Origin: Apoderus coryli
Lineage: Eukaryota > Arthropoda > Insecta > Coleoptera > Attelabidae
Assembly (NCBI GenBank): GCA_911728435.2
Contig: OU452210.1
Location: forward strand, 12,400,001 to 12,464,000
Length of the DNA: 64,000 nucleotides
Reading direction: 5' to 3'
The notes beneath the pieces are model-generated. The model worked only from the letters and a program-made list of their open reading frames with translations. It made no database searches and was not told the DNA's origin. Positions 12,912-26,954 of this stretch are shown here, piece after piece; positions within the stretch are counted from its first letter, which is position 1, and the number at the start of each line of letters is the position of its first letter. The position numbers were made by a program, and so were the translations under genes.

Positions 12912-15900
12912 TAATCTTTTTTTAGAAAATAAATCAAAAATATTCTAGGAAAGAAAAGTTTTTAAAGTGAAGTCGATGTTTATCTATTAATTATCTTCTG
13001 AATAGTTTATTGTTATTTCAAATAATTACTCATGACACCACCACACGCGAGGGTTCGAAAATCAGGTCTATTTCCTTCAAAGCACGTGAATGGTACACAA
13101 GTCATGCAAAGCTTATCGTTAGTAGCCTATTTAAACAAATTATTGTGTAAAAAAGCTTCCATACAAAAAGTAGCGGGCCGAGGAGGAACAGGAGTGACAT
13201 TTCAAAATATGCGAGTTGTTTCTTCCAGGATATATCCGGATATCATAAAAGAATCAACTTTAATATAACATTTTTTATTTCTTATATGATGATTTCACGA
13301 CAGAATGTGAGAAGTAACAAACAGAAAAAAAAAGTAACCATTACTGTTTCAATAATGTTCTCTAAAATAAAGTCATTAATAATAATGCTTCATCCGGTAT
13401 ATTTAGTATCTATCGAAGAATATATTTAACGACTGCCAAGATTGATTTGAAACCATTAGCGGTTTTAAAAAGAAATATTAACTGTCTGTTATCTAACTCT
13501 CATTTATCTAAAAACAACTGAAAACTCACGTACCATATTTCACTGTAATTTTAACTTTATAAATTACAAAGTTATCTATACAATGACACCGAGTCTTTAC
13601 TTAAAAATCCATTAATTTTGTTCTATTTTTACCTTCAAGCAATTTAATAAGTTTTATCACATTTCTGTTAGAATCTAAAGTTCTGAAATTTGATAAAATA
13701 AGAAAGTTGTACTTTTTGGAATAAATTATAAGTATGAACTAAGATATCAATCTTAACACTGAATTTAGCAAAACTTAGTGCTATAAAATGAATCTGGGTT
13801 TTTAGCTTTAATTTAGTAGACTTTACAGAAAATCGTATTTGCAGCAAACGTCATAGACACTATTGACAGGAAGTAACAAAGAGACAAAAGAAAGACATTT
13901 GCAGTTCGTTAGGGGTCTAGTCTGTGTACAATTATTCGAAAACCGTAATATATATCAAAGGCAATAACTAAAGGGTAAGTTAAAAGTGCCTCAAGCTGGA
14001 TTATTGACATTTGACTTCAACTGCAACACTTTAGAATGTGGTTTGATTACCCTACTATGTATTTTGACCCGTTTAGAAATACAGGACTGGCTTCACTCAA
14101 AAACAAACGTACGTGGGACTTTCTAAATAAAAATAAACAGATTTTAAAAGACAAAAATCGCTTATGCTTCTCAGATGTAAAAAAGCCGTCAAAGTACCGT
14201 TCCAGCAAAATGAAGGTGCGTCTGTTCCCAGTGGAGAAATTCGATTGTAGCATAGGGTGACATGAAAAGCTAGGTTTATAAAATTATTTTTAGGACTTGA
14301 TGTACAAAAATAGTAGATCTTTGATGACTTGCCAATTTTTTAAATTTGGTTCCTAATCCTAGGAGCACTAAACTATTTAATTACTGTAATTTTTTAATAG
14401 CAGCATTTAAGTTAAAAAAGATTAGTATCCCATTTGTTTCAAGATATTTTGAACAGTATTTGTATCAATGTAAAAATCTTACTATATTCATATCTAAACA
14501 GCACAATCAGTATACGCTAACTGTCTAATATTTTCATGAACCTCGTCCAAATATCCGTTATTAAAGCCTATCCTTTTCACCCTCTGAATATAGTGAAAAA
14601 TACAAGACTTAATTTACCGGTTGAATAGACATCTTTATACGAATATACCAAACTCAAGACTTATGTATTTTTCTCAACTGGAATATCTAGATTATCTTTT
14701 TGTTAAAACGCGATGGTTTTATACGAAATCAAATAGCAATTAACAAACCTTTAGCTCAGTCAAGTTTGAAAACATTACTTTAAATAGGTATGTAGAAGGA
14801 ATTTATGTTTTATTTTTATTTTACTATATTTTTAAATCGACTTTGATGTTATATAGATATACGTTTGAATTTTCTTTCTTTGTAACATTCAAATTAGAAT
14901 TATTTAGTTTTCATACCAGGGTTGAATCAAAAATGGAAAATTATATCTTAAACTACTGAGGATTACCCAGTAGACTGAGTGAATTAACAGAGACATATGG
15001 ACTTTATGTCTTTAGGGCGATAATTTCTAATAAAAAATGCTACAGCAGTCAAGCTAGACATCCTCCGGGTTCGAAAGTGCGAATTTCCATGAAAAGAAAG
15101 TTGTGTCAGTAAGTAAGCAGCTTCGAGATACAAGCATACAATTCGGTACTATCTGGACGGGTCGCTGGTACGCTTAACTAGGTTAACTAATGCTAGAAAC
15201 CCAGACGGAAAGAAGTAACAGATGTGACCTAGTTTCCAAGTATTGTTTTTCGTTCATGTTGCTAGTTTATTTCTTCAGCAATTGCTGTCATAGTTTTTGC
15301 CTCTGAAAATATTTTCTAATTACGAAGTATTGTTCAATTTCTCAAGGTGTCTGTCGATGATTAAACGATTAATTAAATTCGAACAACTTTCATTTCAGCT
15401 ATGTGGAGTACATGATTCTTTTGTTTTAAGCTTGTGTCACCGATTTTTCTCTTAAGGATCATCATCAGACATCTACTACAAATTTTAATATAATATAATA
15501 ATGGTTTCAAATTTATTTATAATTATATTTTCATAAATATGTATCGCCGCAAAGGAAATGCATTTAAAACATAAGTGACGGAAAAATCAGTAATTCTAAT
15601 TTAGAGGCAGTAAAATCATTTAAAATATTGTTTGTCACATTTTTCCTTATCTTGTCTTTTATGCATTTGATGAATTTCTGTTTAGAACAATAAAGCTGCG
15701 AGAAATTGAGTTGTATGGAATTTTCTAATCAACTTTATAGATTAACATTCCGCAAAAACAGGTATTCATCTTTCTTTATATATATTATTTTTTTGAAGAA
15801 AATGTTTTTTCATGTTTCCGCAAGATACTCGTAGCCTCATTGCCTTGTAACAGTAAACGTTTAGAGATAATATGCAATTAGTTTCACTATAATTATAAGG

Positions 15901-17739
15901 AGGCTCATGTATTAACTGTAAATCGTGTATAATAAATTATGGAATTTAATTTCCAAACATACACCATGTTATTATGATATTCCACATCATTAGAATATAT
16001 GAAACAAAATGATAAAATTGATAGCACAAATGTGGATATTATATATCTGCGCTTATTCTATTATAGTTCGACACAACTTTTTAAATTGAGTAATTTAGTA
16101 CTGTCGAGTATGTTATTCATTTCAAAATTACTAATAGTAATATCTCAGGAGATATTGAAAAGTATACGCGAATTTCGTAGAGAGTAAGAGTTGCAAAACT
16201 GGTTGAGTACTTAGTCAAAAACTGCATACTAAGAGCTCATTTATAATATTGGTCAGCACGCACCTTAACTTGGAATTTAATAGAGCTTTAACCACAAGAC
16301 CTCTTTGAAGCTCAGGAGACTGTAATACCCTTGTTGATGTGCATCAGTTCCACTGTAAATCTTTAACTGCCCAAGGCACATAGTCTACATATGTCCTTGA
16401 GGAGGATGTTGTTAGGATTGGGGCATTTATGGCCGCTTGGCTATCTGACGTACTCACACTGTATACACATAATTTATATCGACACAATATTTTTCAAACA
16501 ATACTACAAATAAATAACGTAATATATTTCTGGGTTTTAAAATCTGACAGCTAATTGGGATTTAAATAATGAAATTAATCAAACTTAATTAATTTTTAAA
16601 CATAAATATTTCATCTCCTGTATCTTGCCTCTCCATTATGTTGATTTGATTTATAACATCAAAATTTGTTGCTATAATTGATAGCCATTAGTATAATAAT
16701 GTTTAGTTTATATTATGTAACATAAATATGTCATGAATCGTACAATTTTGATATGCAGTGAACGTATATTTAGTTGCGCTTTGAAATATTATAAACATTT
16801 AGATGATTATCACCTTTTACCTAAAATTTATTGCTTAGTTTATACAGCTTGTTATTTATTTTGCCTCCGAATTTGTCATAAAAAACTAGTAAATCTGATC
16901 GTCCCTCAAACAAAAGTGAGGGATTTGCCAATACTGTTGGTACTTTCTTTTAAAGAATATAATTTTCAAAGTCATTAAAACACCCCTTAGCAGAAGTTTT
17001 TTTGTAGCCGAAATTAAAGATATCACAAAATGATGTTCCCATAGGTTTCTGATGCTTAGTAATTAAAGAGGTTCCAAGGAACCATCTCCTCGAAACTGCA
17101 TAAAGAAACTGACGAAGTATAAATATCTATGTAGGTACAAGATCAGGGGGAGAAAACGGCGGCAAGGCTTATTTTTTTCCTGTTTCCTCTTATAAAACAA
17201 AATTTATAAATACGGTTAACTTACTTTATTTAAAACTTGGATGTGTGGATTATAATTATAAGTTTCTTTAAGTATTTCTGTAATCTATTTTCTGACATTT
17301 CTTTTTATATTCAGGAGAATTATTAAGCAATCAGTACAATCACTAACGCAGTTAGAGGGATTGAATATCCATTCTATATTTTCTTGAGAATTTTACTTGC
17401 AGCTGTCATTGTTTTATGTAAAACCATAAAATATAAAAATAATTCGGCGATGCTTACATCATTTAATTTTGTTAAAAAATTGTAATAGCTGCAAAAAATA
17501 ACTTGACTTTCAAATGAGATTGTCTATAAAATAAACAACTTTCGTTCTAAATAAAATGTCAATTAACAACTCTAACTTCGCCACTGTTTACTTATCTCAC
17601 TATACAAAATTACTGAACCAAATTTGGTTTGGGTATCTCAATAAGTCCAGAAATATATAAATAGCGTTGTATTAGACAGATGTTTAAGTATAGGAACTTT
17701 TGTATTTTTCACTCACACATATTACTGAGAAATACCCTG
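12912..17739. other. AT-rich spacer with a few coding-like scraps
   Basis: 13032-13268 (plus) and 14036-14260 (open on both strands) are GC-richer frames without a recognised domain. 14970-15240 is GC-richer with a donor-like CAGTAAGTAAG at about 15107. 16250-16480 reads AAINAPILTTSSSRTYVDYV on the minus strand before a stop and may be a decayed transposon. Nothing else is seen. Confidence 0.35.
15440..15475 (-). repeat. Retroelement-end motif CTGATGATGATCCTTAAG
   Basis: The minus strand reads CTGATGATGATCCTTAAGAG followed by AAAAATCGGTGAC. It fits the CTGATGATGATC...GATCGAAAC design loosely. Confidence 0.3.
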
Positions 17740-17817
17740 TGTGTGACCAAAAATTGGCAGCAATACGACGCCACGGTCAACTTTTCTTTCTATCGGATTC
17801 CTTCTGAACATCTACAA
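17740..17817 (+). pseudogene. Possible THAP-domain scrap
   Basis: The plus strand reads CVTKNWQQYDATVNFSFYRI then PSEHLQYMV before a stop. The NFSFYRIPSE segment resembles the VxFFRFPxD core of THAP DNA-binding domains, found in host proteins and in P-element-like transposases. The CxxC start and the later C...H pair are not visible, so the assignment is weak. Confidence 0.2.
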
Positions 17818-20800
17818 TATATGGTTTGAATTGCCAATCGTGCTTTTGTGTAGAATGATTTTAAGTACGTTTTTTTCCACTTTTACACAAATTTTTACAA
17901 TGTATTTACAAAATGACACTGATTTTTTTAACTACCAAAATATTTTAGTAAAAATTCAATAAAATAAATATGGTTGAATTAGGTTTGTGCTTAGTTAAGC
18001 ATCTACACATGTGTTTGGTGTAAATGGTATCCGTATTAATTACGTTATTGGGCGAATAATGAGTACGGAGTGGTAGACGGCGAGAATTTACAAAAAGTCT
18101 AGCAGCAGAGCATTGTAAGTTAGTATGTTGTTTAGGCGAGTAGATTTCGATAAGAAAAGCACACACATCTTTTTTCGTTTCTAATGACTTTAATCTCATG
18201 AAAAAATTGGTGATTTGGGAAATATTTTCAAATGTTTCCCTTCAAAGCAGCTCCAACTTTTTATTTTGTAGCAACAGTAATATTTAAAAGATTAATTTAG
18301 TCTTCATTTACTTGTAAATCCTCTGTTTCTGTATGTCTCTTTTTTTAACCAGATAAAAGCATGATGAAATTAAATAAGTTAAAAATGCTGATATAAAATA
18401 CATGCAAGTAGGAAGATCGGAGTTGTGTAGGTGTTATATGCAGCCAAGTTAGCCGACCGCCGATTCGGGTCTACAGCTTTTGCGCCATTGTTTATTTGCT
18501 TAAACTTGTTTTTAATTGCAATCTATTTTAGCAGAAAAGTTTTGTAAAATAATGTAATCCTTGTTTTCAACATTAAAATTATATTTGAGCCTAAGCAACT
18601 AAATTTGTTTCAATTACATTTAAAGTACAAGCTTTGTATGAATTCTCTTGCAAATTGTGTACTAAAAAGCTCACCAAGAACCAAACTTGATATTTCAGCT
18701 TAGACAAATAATGTTATCAAAAACAAAAGAAAACAACAATATAGTTGACTGAAAAAATAAATATGTGATGTACTATTGTGACAGACTACACCTATTGTGC
18801 TTAAATATAGAATTCAGAAAGTTAATGTTAAAATTGGTCAAATATTTGGTATAGAGAAAACTTTTTTTGGTAAAATAATAGAAGTAAAATTAATATTTTG
18901 GCGCAACAATCATACTACAGCATGGTTCTTGTTTTCTTTATACCTCACATGGACTTTTCCATCGACACAAGGCAGCAAATTCATTCTTTGTCCCGTAGTC
19001 TAGTCAGTGGTTTTTAGTCCACTGCGACCAAACTGAAATAATAAATTCGCATTGTATATGCGATTTTAATTCAGCTGTATTTTCGTAGAAAATATTATCC
19101 ATGTTGAATTCTGAAGAGTGGCGAGAAATAGACTTTTCATAATTTTAGATCTTTGTACATAGGGGTTCTTTTTTTATTTCAATTTAGAGCTGTACCTCTT
19201 GAGTAAAAGTGTTCATATTCTTCTATAATGGAAGTCGCGAAAGGAACAACTGTTGAGTATTTCATGTGGTTTAGAAGTTACTATTTATTCTTTTGAAAAG
19301 CGTATATGCGTCTGAGGTCCTTGGAATTTGATACTTTTTATTTCTTTATATACCTACAACCCCGCTTTGTTTTTTATTCTACCTGAGAGAAAGTGTGCGA
19401 TAAATAAAAAGCCAAAACAAATCAACGTGTTTAAAGATTTTGTCGTTTATTATATTTATTAAGAAGGAAACAAAAAGGGGAAGATTTTTTTTAAGATACT
19501 GCGACTGGGATATTCAGATATAAATGAAATTTATAGTCCAATAAATTTAGTCATCAAATTGTCAGCCTATATAAATTACTTGAGTTATATATTATTTAGT
19601 TTAAGACGGTGCATTCAGTTTGCTACAAAAACTTTGAAATCAGTGAATTGCATAATGTAAATTGTAGTTGCCAAAAACAGATATTCATTTTAAATTGTAC
19701 CAGCAGTATTATAGAATTGGTTTTGGAAACGATACAGTATCTTTTTCTGATTTACTTTTGACGGTTGATTTCCCTGTTGCTGGGTAAATTTTTCTTACCA
19801 CTACCTTGAATTTCCTAAGACGTCTGGTCAAAGCTATTCTAGCGCGACATCATCACCTCAAGAAGTGGTCGAAGCCTTTCTAACCATGTTTCTGAGAGTG
19901 GAATTAGAGTGGATAAAATGTTTTGAGCACTGCACTGCTTCGAACATATGCAAAAGTACATAAACCATAAAGCAATAAAATAGTTTGGTCCCAAGAAAAA
20001 AATTCTTCCCAGATTTTGTAGAAACATATTATTTCATTTTGATAAATTAGCATGTATTAAAATCTCTTAAGGAAATTTTGTTTTCCCTATACTGTTAATT
20101 GCTTGCTTAGTATACCTTATGCTGTTTGTTTTCAGATCGCTTGTTGTTTTACTTGTTCGATGGAAACTTTTCCAGAAAATAAAGTTAAGCGTTTAATTAG
20201 CATTGTTTTGTTTTCCTCCTTTTTTGCGAAAATTGATTTGCGAATGGATTGAGGAATTGCAGCTCAGGAAAAGGCAGTTGTGTCGCTTCATGCGTATCTG
20301 TGTATATTTTTATCTTGTTTTATATGAAGCGGAAAAATTCGAAAAAGGGAAAAGCGTGTCTCTTCGGATTCAAATATTCAGCTGAATGGTTTCATTTAAC
20401 ACACTCTTTAGGTGAAAGACTGCGGGAATAGAATAAAAATGCAAATAACATATCTGCGGATGATTCCATAAAAGCTTTCTGTACTATTAAAGTACGGTAA
20501 TAATTTTAAATCTAAAAGTAAGGATTTAAAATGAAAAATCCACGGTGTCAAAGCGGAGTTCTGTGAAACAGGAAACGAACAGCATCTTCCAACCAATACT
20601 TTTCCCGATTCAAAACGTTGTATGACTGCTGCTTCGTATTTTTAAATATGCATTAAAACAAATTTTGAATAATTAATTTTGTTCTAAACAAAACCTTTTA
20701 AAAACAAAATTTAATTAATTGATCAATTATTGCGGTTTTCATATTTATATATACTCGCTTGCACTAAAAACTTTCTGATATGCTCCACACGATGTCGTTT

Positions 20801-21689
20801 TTGATAAACTAACCAGCACAACTACTACTAGGTATACTTACTCTACAAGTTGTATATCTTAAGAGTATTTGCATATTTTATGACATCTAACCGAATTTTG
20901 CAGCTGCATTACTGTCTCCGGAAGATCAGATTAGAAGATGGATAGCATGCATCATTCCAGCCTCATATCAATGCAGGTGTACAACTTTGTACTTTAAGTG
21001 TTTTTCCTGACTACAAGGTGGCGATTTTCATTCCTCAGAATAATAGGTGATAAAGGGAGAACAAAAAAATGTAATATTAATTTTCTTTTTCAATATATTC
21101 ACCTGCAAATCTAAAATAATCCTCAGATCTACGAGTTAATTTGTTAATACTTTCATAAACTGAACCGGTGCGAAATTTTATTGATTAATTTATATTGTAC
21201 CCACTACGTGAGAATATATTCATGTCATAACAAATAAAACGCGATTGAGAACATCAAAGCCACTAAAGTACTCGGAAACATGTCTGAATAATTAATTCAC
21301 AATAGAAAGATATTGAGTTGAGTTTTCAATAAAAAAATACTTTCTTTTCACTTTTTACAACTTTTCTTTTGATAAAATTTCTCCTCTGCCCTCATAAAAT
21401 TATTATAACCAAAATAAGCCAAACATTATGTTTCCCTTAATACTATAAATCAAGTTATTTATTAAGCACCATATAATTAATTTAAAATATACGTGGTTTA
21501 CTTTATTACCACATGAAAATATACCGATATGGTGGCATGATACAGGTAGCTATAAAATTGTTGACCATAAAAATTTCATTGAAAAGTCACGATGGGACCT
21601 GATCAAGTAATAAACGTAAAGTAATGAATACATTAAAGATAGATAAATTTTAATCGGTCAATAAATTAAATGAATTAATCTTTTTATAG
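17818..21689. other. AT-rich spacer
   Basis: An isolated GC-rich patch (18410-18490, GTTAGCCGACCGCCGATTCG) has no frame. All open frames here are short and AT-driven. Confidence 0.45.
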
Positions 21690-21717
21690 GTGGAGGCTGA
21701 ATTTCGATGCAATCAGG
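21690..21717 (+). other. Candidate 28-nt micro-exon (speculative)
   Basis: An acceptor (CTTTTTATAG) and a strong donor (CAGG/GTAAGTG) bracket 28 bases that read VEAEFRCNQ plus one base. The phase agrees with the candidate terminal exon at 22419. Splice-like strings occur by chance in 64 kb, so this rests only on the pairing of both sites and the open frame. Confidence 0.2.
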
Positions 21718-22418
21718 GTAAGTGCTTATCTTTAGAATTATACAAAATTTGGCTAAATAATAATTCAATTAAACACACAAACACTATTAAAATATAGTAT
21801 AGCCCCTAGAATTATTACTATTATTAATTATTCGGGATTATAAGGTTTTACGTTTTAAAGTTAATTGATTGAAAAAATCTCATATGGGGATGCACAATTG
21901 CTTTGTGGTTGGTAAACTAGAGAGATTTGCTTCGTTTCGTGGGTGAGGCGGTACTGCTTCCAGGTCAGGAAAATCACAAAGATGTAGTACATCCATAAAA
22001 ATTAGCCTTATTACCTAAGCTAATTGATAATGTACGAAACTATGTAATAGAAGAAGAAAGATATACTATGACATTTTTCTATAACAAAAACACCGAATAG
22101 TATTTACTCATGTGTCCAAAATAGGAGACATGTAATGGAATATGTGTTGTAAATAAAAGTACATCATCTATTGGCATCCATATAATAAATTGAACGGTGA
22201 ACGGGTGTGAAATTCGTTGTCATGAGCTAAATTGTGGCTGACAGGGTAAAGCAGATGACATGCCGGATTCCAGATTTTCCCAGAGGTGAGGAGTAAAGGG
22301 TTGGCAGGAAGCGGATGATGCTAGCAGTGGCGTAGAAAAAACTAGTTCACATCCAATGTAATACTGAACACATAACTTCGAGAGATTAATATATTTGAAA
22401 TAAATGTTCTCCTTTCAG

Positions 22419-22528
22419 CAAAACCACAGGGGAAGAACTTCACCTGCCATATAGCAATATCCAGAAGAGTATTGATTGAGAAAACTGCACAAATTTATAA
22501 ATTAAATGGATTTATATTGATTATTTAA
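22419..22528 (+). other. Candidate terminal exon after a strong acceptor (speculative)
   Basis: TTCTCCTTTCAG precedes a stretch that reads, with one base borrowed from the candidate exon at 21690, KPQGKNFTCHIAISRRVLIE and on to a TAA at 22526-22528. No AATAAA follows closely. The frame is compatible with the micro-exon upstream, but the protein is not recognised. Confidence 0.18.
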
Positions 22529-23060
22529 TATTTATAAAAATTTGTTGTTAGCATAGCGGAAATTATTCAACCTAAAGGTATATTGGGCACTCCAGTTTTA
22601 TAAATAGAGGCGTAAAACCTCTCACAACATCAAGTTTTCCTGAAACTGATAATGCCATTCTATTTACTAACTAACCTGATATATGACTAATTAAGCCTGG
22701 TGGACATCGCAGATCGGTTATGGTATTCGTAGATTGACTGATTCTTATCAGACATTGTCTTGCTACATGGTGTCAGAGCATATTATTTCTCAGAAAGAGG
22801 AAGGTATGATTAACATAGCATTCTACAGAATAGATTATATTTTGCTCTTGCGTTTGCTGCATTCTTATCTCCAAAGGTTAAATGAAAAGCGGAGTCTAAA
22901 GTTTGTCTGTATTGTATTGGATATGCCCTGATACTTGAATAAACTAACTGTTATTACTTATTACAATAAGTTCAATAATTAATTATTATTAAAATATTCC
23001 TTCCTTCCTTCTTCAATTTTTTATCTATGGAAAAAGTGAATTTCGAGTTTTGATAAAGAA
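22529..23060. other. Spacer upstream of the mariner relic
   Basis: A 65-codon frame (22734-22931) without recognisable content. CCTTCCTTCCTTC lies at about 22999. Confidence 0.45.
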
Positions 23061-23690
23061 TTGCTTCTTTATGAAAAAAATACAGTGAAAACCAAACAAC
23101 AGTCGGCCGGTAAGGTGATGGCGTCTGTATTTTGGGATGCAAACGGAATAATATTCATCGACTACCTCCAAAAAATAACCACCATCAACAGCGACTATTA
23201 CTGTGCACTTTTGGATCGATTGAAGGCGGAAATCGCAAAGAAACGGCCACATTTGCAAAAGAAAAAAGTGTTGTTTCACCAAGACCATTCACCGTGTCAC
23301 AAATCGAGGAAAACTATGGCAGAATTAAATAAATTGGGCTTCGAATTGCTTACCCACCCTCCGTATTCTCCAGATTTAGCCCTCAGTGACTTTTTTCTGT
23401 TTTCAGATCTCAAGAGAATGCTTGCTGGAAAGAAATTTAAGTCCAATGATGAAGTAATCGCTGAAACTGAGGCCTACTTTGACGAGAAAGAGAAATCGTA
23501 CCATAAAAGTGGTTGGAAAATCGCTATACTCGTTGTATTCCCCTCGAAGGCAACTATGTTGAATAATAAAATCGAGTTTTGTCAAAATTTGTTTTTTCTT
23601 ACTTATCCTACCTGTTAGACTAACCAATTTTAACAACTTCATTGAATAAGTAGAAGTTTACCAAAAACTACCCCGTTTATTACATTATGT
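23061..23690 (+). mobile_element. Mariner transposase relic, C-terminal half with two catalytic Asp
   Basis: The open frame 23061-23618 carries QQSAGKVMASVFWD, IIFIDYLQK, VLFHQDHSPCHKS and HPPYSPDLALSDFFLFSDLK. Asp75 (HQD) and Asp110 (the second D of SPDLALSD) are separated by 34 residues, which is the diagnostic DD34D spacing of mariner. The first catalytic Asp and the N-terminal helix-turn-helix are missing because the copy is cut off at about 23061. A deletion near codon 150 throws the tail out of frame: KSGWKIAILVV replaces the expected GIEKLEDRYxRCIALEGNYV. The real element probably runs a little past the stop to about 23690, but I see no terminal repeat. A second copy of the same family, also cut at its 5' side, is at 54450-54900. 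Confidence 0.85.
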
Positions 23691-26601
23691 TATGAGAAGC
23701 AAATTATAACTACGCCTTTGAATTTGACCCCGTAAGGGATGTTTGCAGTGAAGCGTTGTAGCACACAGGCGTTTGCTTTACGGTTAATTCAGTTTCAAAC
23801 AGAGTTTGGCGCTAAAACATGTTATTGATGAACATGCGCAAATAATATTATGTTTTTGAACATGACCAATTATTGTGGTTAAGCGCAATTACATCATGGT
23901 GCAATATAACTTATTTAAATGGAAACTTACATAATGCATTTTATAACTGAAGAGTTAAAAATACTTCTTAAGAACTTTTTCCTAAAAGTATGTCATTTTT
24001 AATAATATTATTTAATGAAAACATTTATTTCATACCGGAAGAGGAAATTGCCGCTTTTTTTCTTTTGTTCCTGGTTTAAATCCAAGGGGGAAAATGTACT
24101 TTACTATTGTGGAGAGTATATTAAATTTTTCCACTATCTTTGTCGTCCATTAAAAAAAATATTTTCGTACTACTGAAAAAAAATTCGTTTGAGTTTGTGG
24201 TTTATTCTTGGATTTCACAACAAATAAAAAAAGTATGCCAAAATACACATCTCAAAACAGCAAGTGTTTGGTGTTGCAAAGGCAATCCTAGTATATAGAG
24301 GGGTAAAAGAAAATTTGTCTACTAAGGGATGCTGGGTTTGTCTCCAGCAAATCAATAGGACAGATCTTAGCAATTGGACGACGTTAGATTCCTGTTATTA
24401 TTCTCACGTCGACGATACGTACTTTTCATCTTTCTTTAAGTTTTGATTATTTTCTAACCATTTTGTCCGTTATATCAAAGTATTCTTGTAACCATCGATT
24501 CCAGAACTGTTCAGCCAAAGTTTGTGAATTTTTCCACTGTTTTTTAAAGTTTATTTAAAAAAAAAAAAAGTTCCAATAAGAAAATTATTTGGCGTCAAAC
24601 TTTCTACATTGTCATTACTTGAAGTATATATAGGTAAGTGGTCGAGAATTTACTGTATGTTCTGCTTCAAGTAGGACTGTCTGCAAAACTTCAAATTTAG
24701 GATATTTATCTTTCAGGATTTCCTTTATTGTTTCCTTGATGCTTCTAATCAATCTCAGCCTGCCGATCACTACTGATAAGTTGTGGAACCACGAAACCCG
24801 TCTAGTGAGCGCATGGTAGTGTGAAGCAAATTTCCAATATAACTTAAAAGTCTTGTTACATTATGTAACAAGCAATTCGTAAATAAAGCCTACCGCTAGG
24901 GAATTCGAGTTTGATTTTAAAATCACAAATATAACAAGCGAAATCGCAGTTTTGTAACATACTTTTACTTTTTCAAGCGTTGAGAAACAGATAGAGACCT
25001 AATAGTGAAATTTTTCTAATTTTTCTCTGGAAACTCTTGGATTTTTTGTTCTGTTATCTGCGGACGATTTGAAGTTATTTCGGATAAAAGATATTAGGAA
25101 CTGTCATCGATTGCATAACTATTTAGGTAAATTCAATTCCTGGCAATAAGACAATAGGAGCAGAATTTCGTAAAGTGTCGATCATGCGTTCAGAAACTAA
25201 CAAATAGTGCGACGCTTGGTGTTCAATTGTAGAATTCAGAAGAGAATATTAGTTTACGAAATGAATTTGTGTCTGTAAATATAATAAAGTCCTGCTCATT
25301 TAAACTTATAATTTTGTTTGTACGCTATGCCACAAAATTATTTATACTTTATTTCCCATTTGGAGAGATTTTTTGCATCGAAAATATAAAATACAATTAT
25401 GTTTACCTATACATAAAAATTGTAAATCTATTGTTCTTTATTGCATATGACATACACTATATACGTCAGTTTGCCATGATATTCGCACGAAATATTATTC
25501 AAAATGATCACGGTTGATAAAAGCAGATTAATAGTGTGTCCTTTTCACGTACATTTTTACTATATCCTGTAATGCATTCAATGCTGTTTGCCTGTGTTTA
25601 CACCATATTAACTTATTCGAAGCTTTAAATATTCACCTATACAAATCAGTTTTGGAATCCCATTAAAATCAAACCGCTTGATTCACCGTAATAAAAACAG
25701 CAAGCTTAATAATTAAATCTCGCAAATATAATAAAAGCAACAGAAATAATAAAATCAGTTTTTATTATTATTTTATGCATTCCAAATTTCAAGTTAGACA
25801 AAATATTCCCTCACATGGCTTTTATTGTTCATTGTATTCAAACTATTATATGCAACAAAATTCTCCAACAACTATAATTTATTAATTATTGATCAAAATA
25901 AATCACTGTCGTTTTCATGGTAATAAAAATCAGAAGTGAATACTAAACAATAAGAAGAAGGGTGCTTAAATCTTACCACTGTCACTTGTTGCTATATGAA
26001 ATTCTGGAAAAACTTTTCTTGTTTGCCCTGACCATTAATCAGAAAAGTGCGTGACAATTCCTCATGGCATATCTACTCAGTTATACCTCTATATTTTGCG
26101 CTAACGCTAATAGATTTGAGAAATGAAAAGATACAATACGTTAATATCTCCTATTTATTGTCGATTAAAACTTACTAACTACTCTGGCACAATATTGGTC
26201 GTATATCATCACCCTCGTCTATAACACTGGCTGATTTACTGAGCCCATAGATCAGTATGTATCTGTTAGGGGGAAGGAAATTTAAAGCTATTGTTTAAGT
26301 ACATCAGCTATCACCTCGCTTTGATCTGACCTCGTATGGCATTACACTATGGAAAGGTGAATTTGACCTTTCTACCATCAAAATAGATTTTCATTTATGC
26401 GTGTGTGAAAGATTTACTAAAAATCTTTTTTATACAAAAAAAAAAAATGAATAATGCAGTGCGAGTACAAATTTGGTATTCCACCCTACATCCAGATACG
26501 ATTTTTTTTCGCAATTTAAACAGGATGAAGCACAACCTTTCCTTTGTTAAAAGAACGTTATAGTACTGCTATGAATATACTATGCCACTACAGTAAAATA
26601 A
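23691..26601. other. AT-rich spacer
   Basis: The frame 24264-24446 (STKGCWVCLQQINRTDLSNW) is slightly protein-like but unassigned. Poly(A) runs lie at 24557 and 26438. No other feature. Confidence 0.4.
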
Positions 26602-26619
26602 AATATATATATATATATA
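26602..26619. repeat. (AT)n microsatellite
   Basis: About nine AT units, followed shortly by a run of ten T. Confidence 0.8.
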
Positions 26620-26954
26620 CTTTTTTTTTTATTTCCAAGCTTATAACTAGAAAGTTTGATTGACAAGTGAATAGGGCTTAATGGTAAACATTATACATGT
26701 TATACATGTTGTTTTCAATTTTTATGCGTTGACATAATCTAAAATATGTGCACACACAGGGTAGGTAGATTATTTACTTCCCTTATTTTACACGCCCAAT
26801 ATTATAAAGTAGGTAGTTTATTTTTTACGTGTCGGAACTAAATGGATCTTACACTAAATATATATAAAAAATTGTATACTATAAGAAGTGTTTTAATAAC
26901 ATTTCTTATTTCATTCAAGATCCTTTTTCACTAACAACATTTTACCTTTCTCAT
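26620..26954. other. AT-rich spacer
   Basis: Contains TTATACATG twice in tandem near 26691-26708. Nothing else. Confidence 0.5.

Noticed and set aside
13050..13070. GGTTCGAAAATC, a T-loop-like string of a tRNA
   Set aside because: No acceptor, D or anticodon stem can be folded around it; the same holds for similar strings at 15068 and 58093.
17100..17180. Minus-strand AAVFSPPDLVPT resembling a mariner YSPDLAP box
   Set aside because: No second transposase block nearby; the match is a few residues.
23403..23642. 79-codon minus frame
   Set aside because: Antisense to the mariner relic at 23061-23690.
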